Source of the DNA: Micromonospora sp. NBC_00389
GTDB lineage: Bacteria > Actinomycetota > Actinomycetes > Mycobacteriales > Micromonosporaceae
NCBI RefSeq assembly: GCF_036059255.1
Contig: NZ_CP107947.1
Coordinates: 7,688,001-7,752,000, forward strand
Direction of reading: 5' to 3'
DNA length: 64,000 bases
Below are positions 63,245 to 64,000 of this stretch, piece after piece. The position numbers were made by a program, and so were the translations under genes. Under the pieces are notes generated by a model that worked only from the letters and a program-made list of their open reading frames with translations, was not told the origin of the DNA and did not search any database. How positions within the stretch are numbered: the stretch's first letter is position 1; each line of letters opens with the position of its first letter.

Positions 63245-64000
63245 TCAGCGGCTGTCCGACCCGCCGGTCTCCACCGCCGCCCGACCGGCCTCCAGCCGGG
63301 CCACCGGCACCCGGAACGGCGAGCAGGAGACGTAGTCCAGACCGACCTCGTGGAAGAAGTGCACCGAGTCGGGGTCGCCGCCGTGCTCGCCGCAGACACC
63401 GAGCTTCAGCCCGGGCCGGGCGGCCCGGCCCTCCTCGGCGGCGATCCGCACCAGCCGGCCCACGCCGTCGCGGTCGATCGACTCGAACGGCGAGATGCCG
63501 AAGATGCCCAACTCCAGATAGCGCCAGAAGAACGCGCCCTCGACGTCGTCGCGGGAGAAGCCCCAGCCCATCTGGGTCAGGTCGTTGGTGCCGAAGGAGA
63601 AGAACTCCGCCGCCTCGGCGATCTGACCGGCGGTCAGCGCCGCCCGGGGCACCTCGATCATGGTGCCGATCAGCACCTCGACCCCGCTGTCCCCGACCAC
63701 CTCGGCGATGATCTTCTCGGCCTCGGCGCGGACCGTCTCCAGCTCCTGCACGGCGCCGACCAGCGGCACCATGATCTCCGGCTTGGCTGTCCCGCCGCCA
63801 CGGGCGCAGGTGACAGCCGCCTCGGCGATGGCCCGGACCTGCATCGCGAACAGGCCGGGGATGACCAGGCCGAGGCGGACGCCCCGCAGCCCGAGCATCG
63901 GGTTCTCCTCGTGCATCCGCCGGACGGCGGCGAGCAGCGCCTCCTCCTTGGCCACGTCCTCGCCGCGCTCCTGGGCGACCGCGACGTTGACCGCGAGCTG
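63245..64000 (-). CDS. ppdK: Pyruvate, phosphate dikinase, C-terminal part (runs off the window)
   Basis: About 251 codons seen, open to the window edge, stop at 63245. PEP-utilising C-terminal TIM barrel: ENPMLGLRGVRLGLVIPGLFAMQVRAI, PEIMVPLVGAVQELE, GTMIEVPRAALTAGQIAEAAEFFSFGTNDLTQMGWGFSRDD and GVCGEHGGDPDSVHFFHEVGLDYVSCSPFRVPVARL with the catalytic Cys. The last motif is diagnostic of PPDK rather than PpsA. Interconverts PEP with pyruvate using ATP and phosphate. Confidence 0.95.
   Translation of the reverse strand, partial: QLAVNVAVAQERGEDVAKEEALLAAVRRMHEENPMLGLRGVRLGLVIPGLFAMQVRAIAEAAVTCARGGGTAKPEIMVPLVGAVQELETVRAEAEKIIAEVVGDSGVEVLIGTMIEVPRAALTAGQIAEAAEFFSFGTNDLTQMGWGFSRDDVEGAFFWRYLELGIFGISPFESIDRDGVGRLVRIAAEEGRAARPGLKLGVCGEHGGDPDSVHFFHEVGLDYVSCSPFRVPVARLEAGRAAVETGGSDSR

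Overview
The window is high-GC actinobacterial chromosome. Protein content (MmyB-type XRE regulators, a DrrA-like exporter, an Ino1/UbiA/EboA cluster, secreted multidomain proteins with ricin-type lectin tails) and the style of the short hairpin repeats suggest a Micromonosporaceae member (Micromonospora-like). That assignment rests on recognition from memory, not on a search. There is no rRNA operon. Two tRNA genes are present: one with anticodon CAU and one tRNA-Asn.

Layout. 0-7.3 kb: a truncated-by-window amidohydrolase and an Atu4866-domain protein facing an XRE regulator; a DMT exporter facing a LysR regulator; then a compact ArsR / coiled-coil / CDP-alcohol phosphotransferase / small membrane protein operon behind a perfect 11-bp palindrome. 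7.3-11.3 kb: accessory-looking small orphan genes, an integrase remnant that keeps only its catalytic domain, and a SnoaL/XRE pair. 11.5-19.6 kb: a complete type II Wadjet (JetABCD) anti-plasmid operon, followed by a CAU tRNA whose 3' end points at the operon. 20.3-24.7 kb: a flavin oxidoreductase and MMPL transporter pair, tRNA-Asn and a small YtxH-like protein.

24.8-32.2 kb: a sugar-phosphate isomerase, a decapitated histidine kinase abutting a 24-bp tandem repeat, and two large secreted proteins (ThuA+DUF1080 and PQQ-type sugar dehydrogenase+PKD). Both secreted proteins end in near-identical CBM and ricin-lectin tails. 32.4-40.8 kb: an eight-gene, end-to-end-overlapping operon (Ino1-like synthase, UbiA prenyltransferase, TIM-barrel isomerase, EboA, TatD-like EboB, EboE, phosphodiesterase EboF-like, polyprenyl diphosphate synthase). 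I read it as an actinobacterial version of the ebo cluster; its product is unknown, and it is the strongest candidate for an undescribed system here. 41.4-47.7 kb: a sugar ABC transporter operon with its ROK regulator and a Gfo/Idh/MocA dehydrogenase, behind several palindromes.

48-56 kb: YihY/BrkB protein, a DrrA/DrrB-type ABC exporter and a divergent TRAP-TAXI transporter. 56-64 kb: housekeeping genes (dnaG, dgt, the 3' part of ppdK) mixed with LtrA, a siderophore-interacting protein with an iron box overlapping the dgt stop codon, a VOC protein whose 3' end is part of a 60-bp tandem repeat, and a roadblock protein.

How the genes may work together: the secreted sugar-modifying enzymes (27-32 kb), the isomerase at 24.8 kb and the ROK/ABC/Gfo-Idh operon (41-48 kb) look like parts of one (keto)sugar or cyclitol utilisation programme that flanks the ebo-like operon. 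This is inference from proximity and families.
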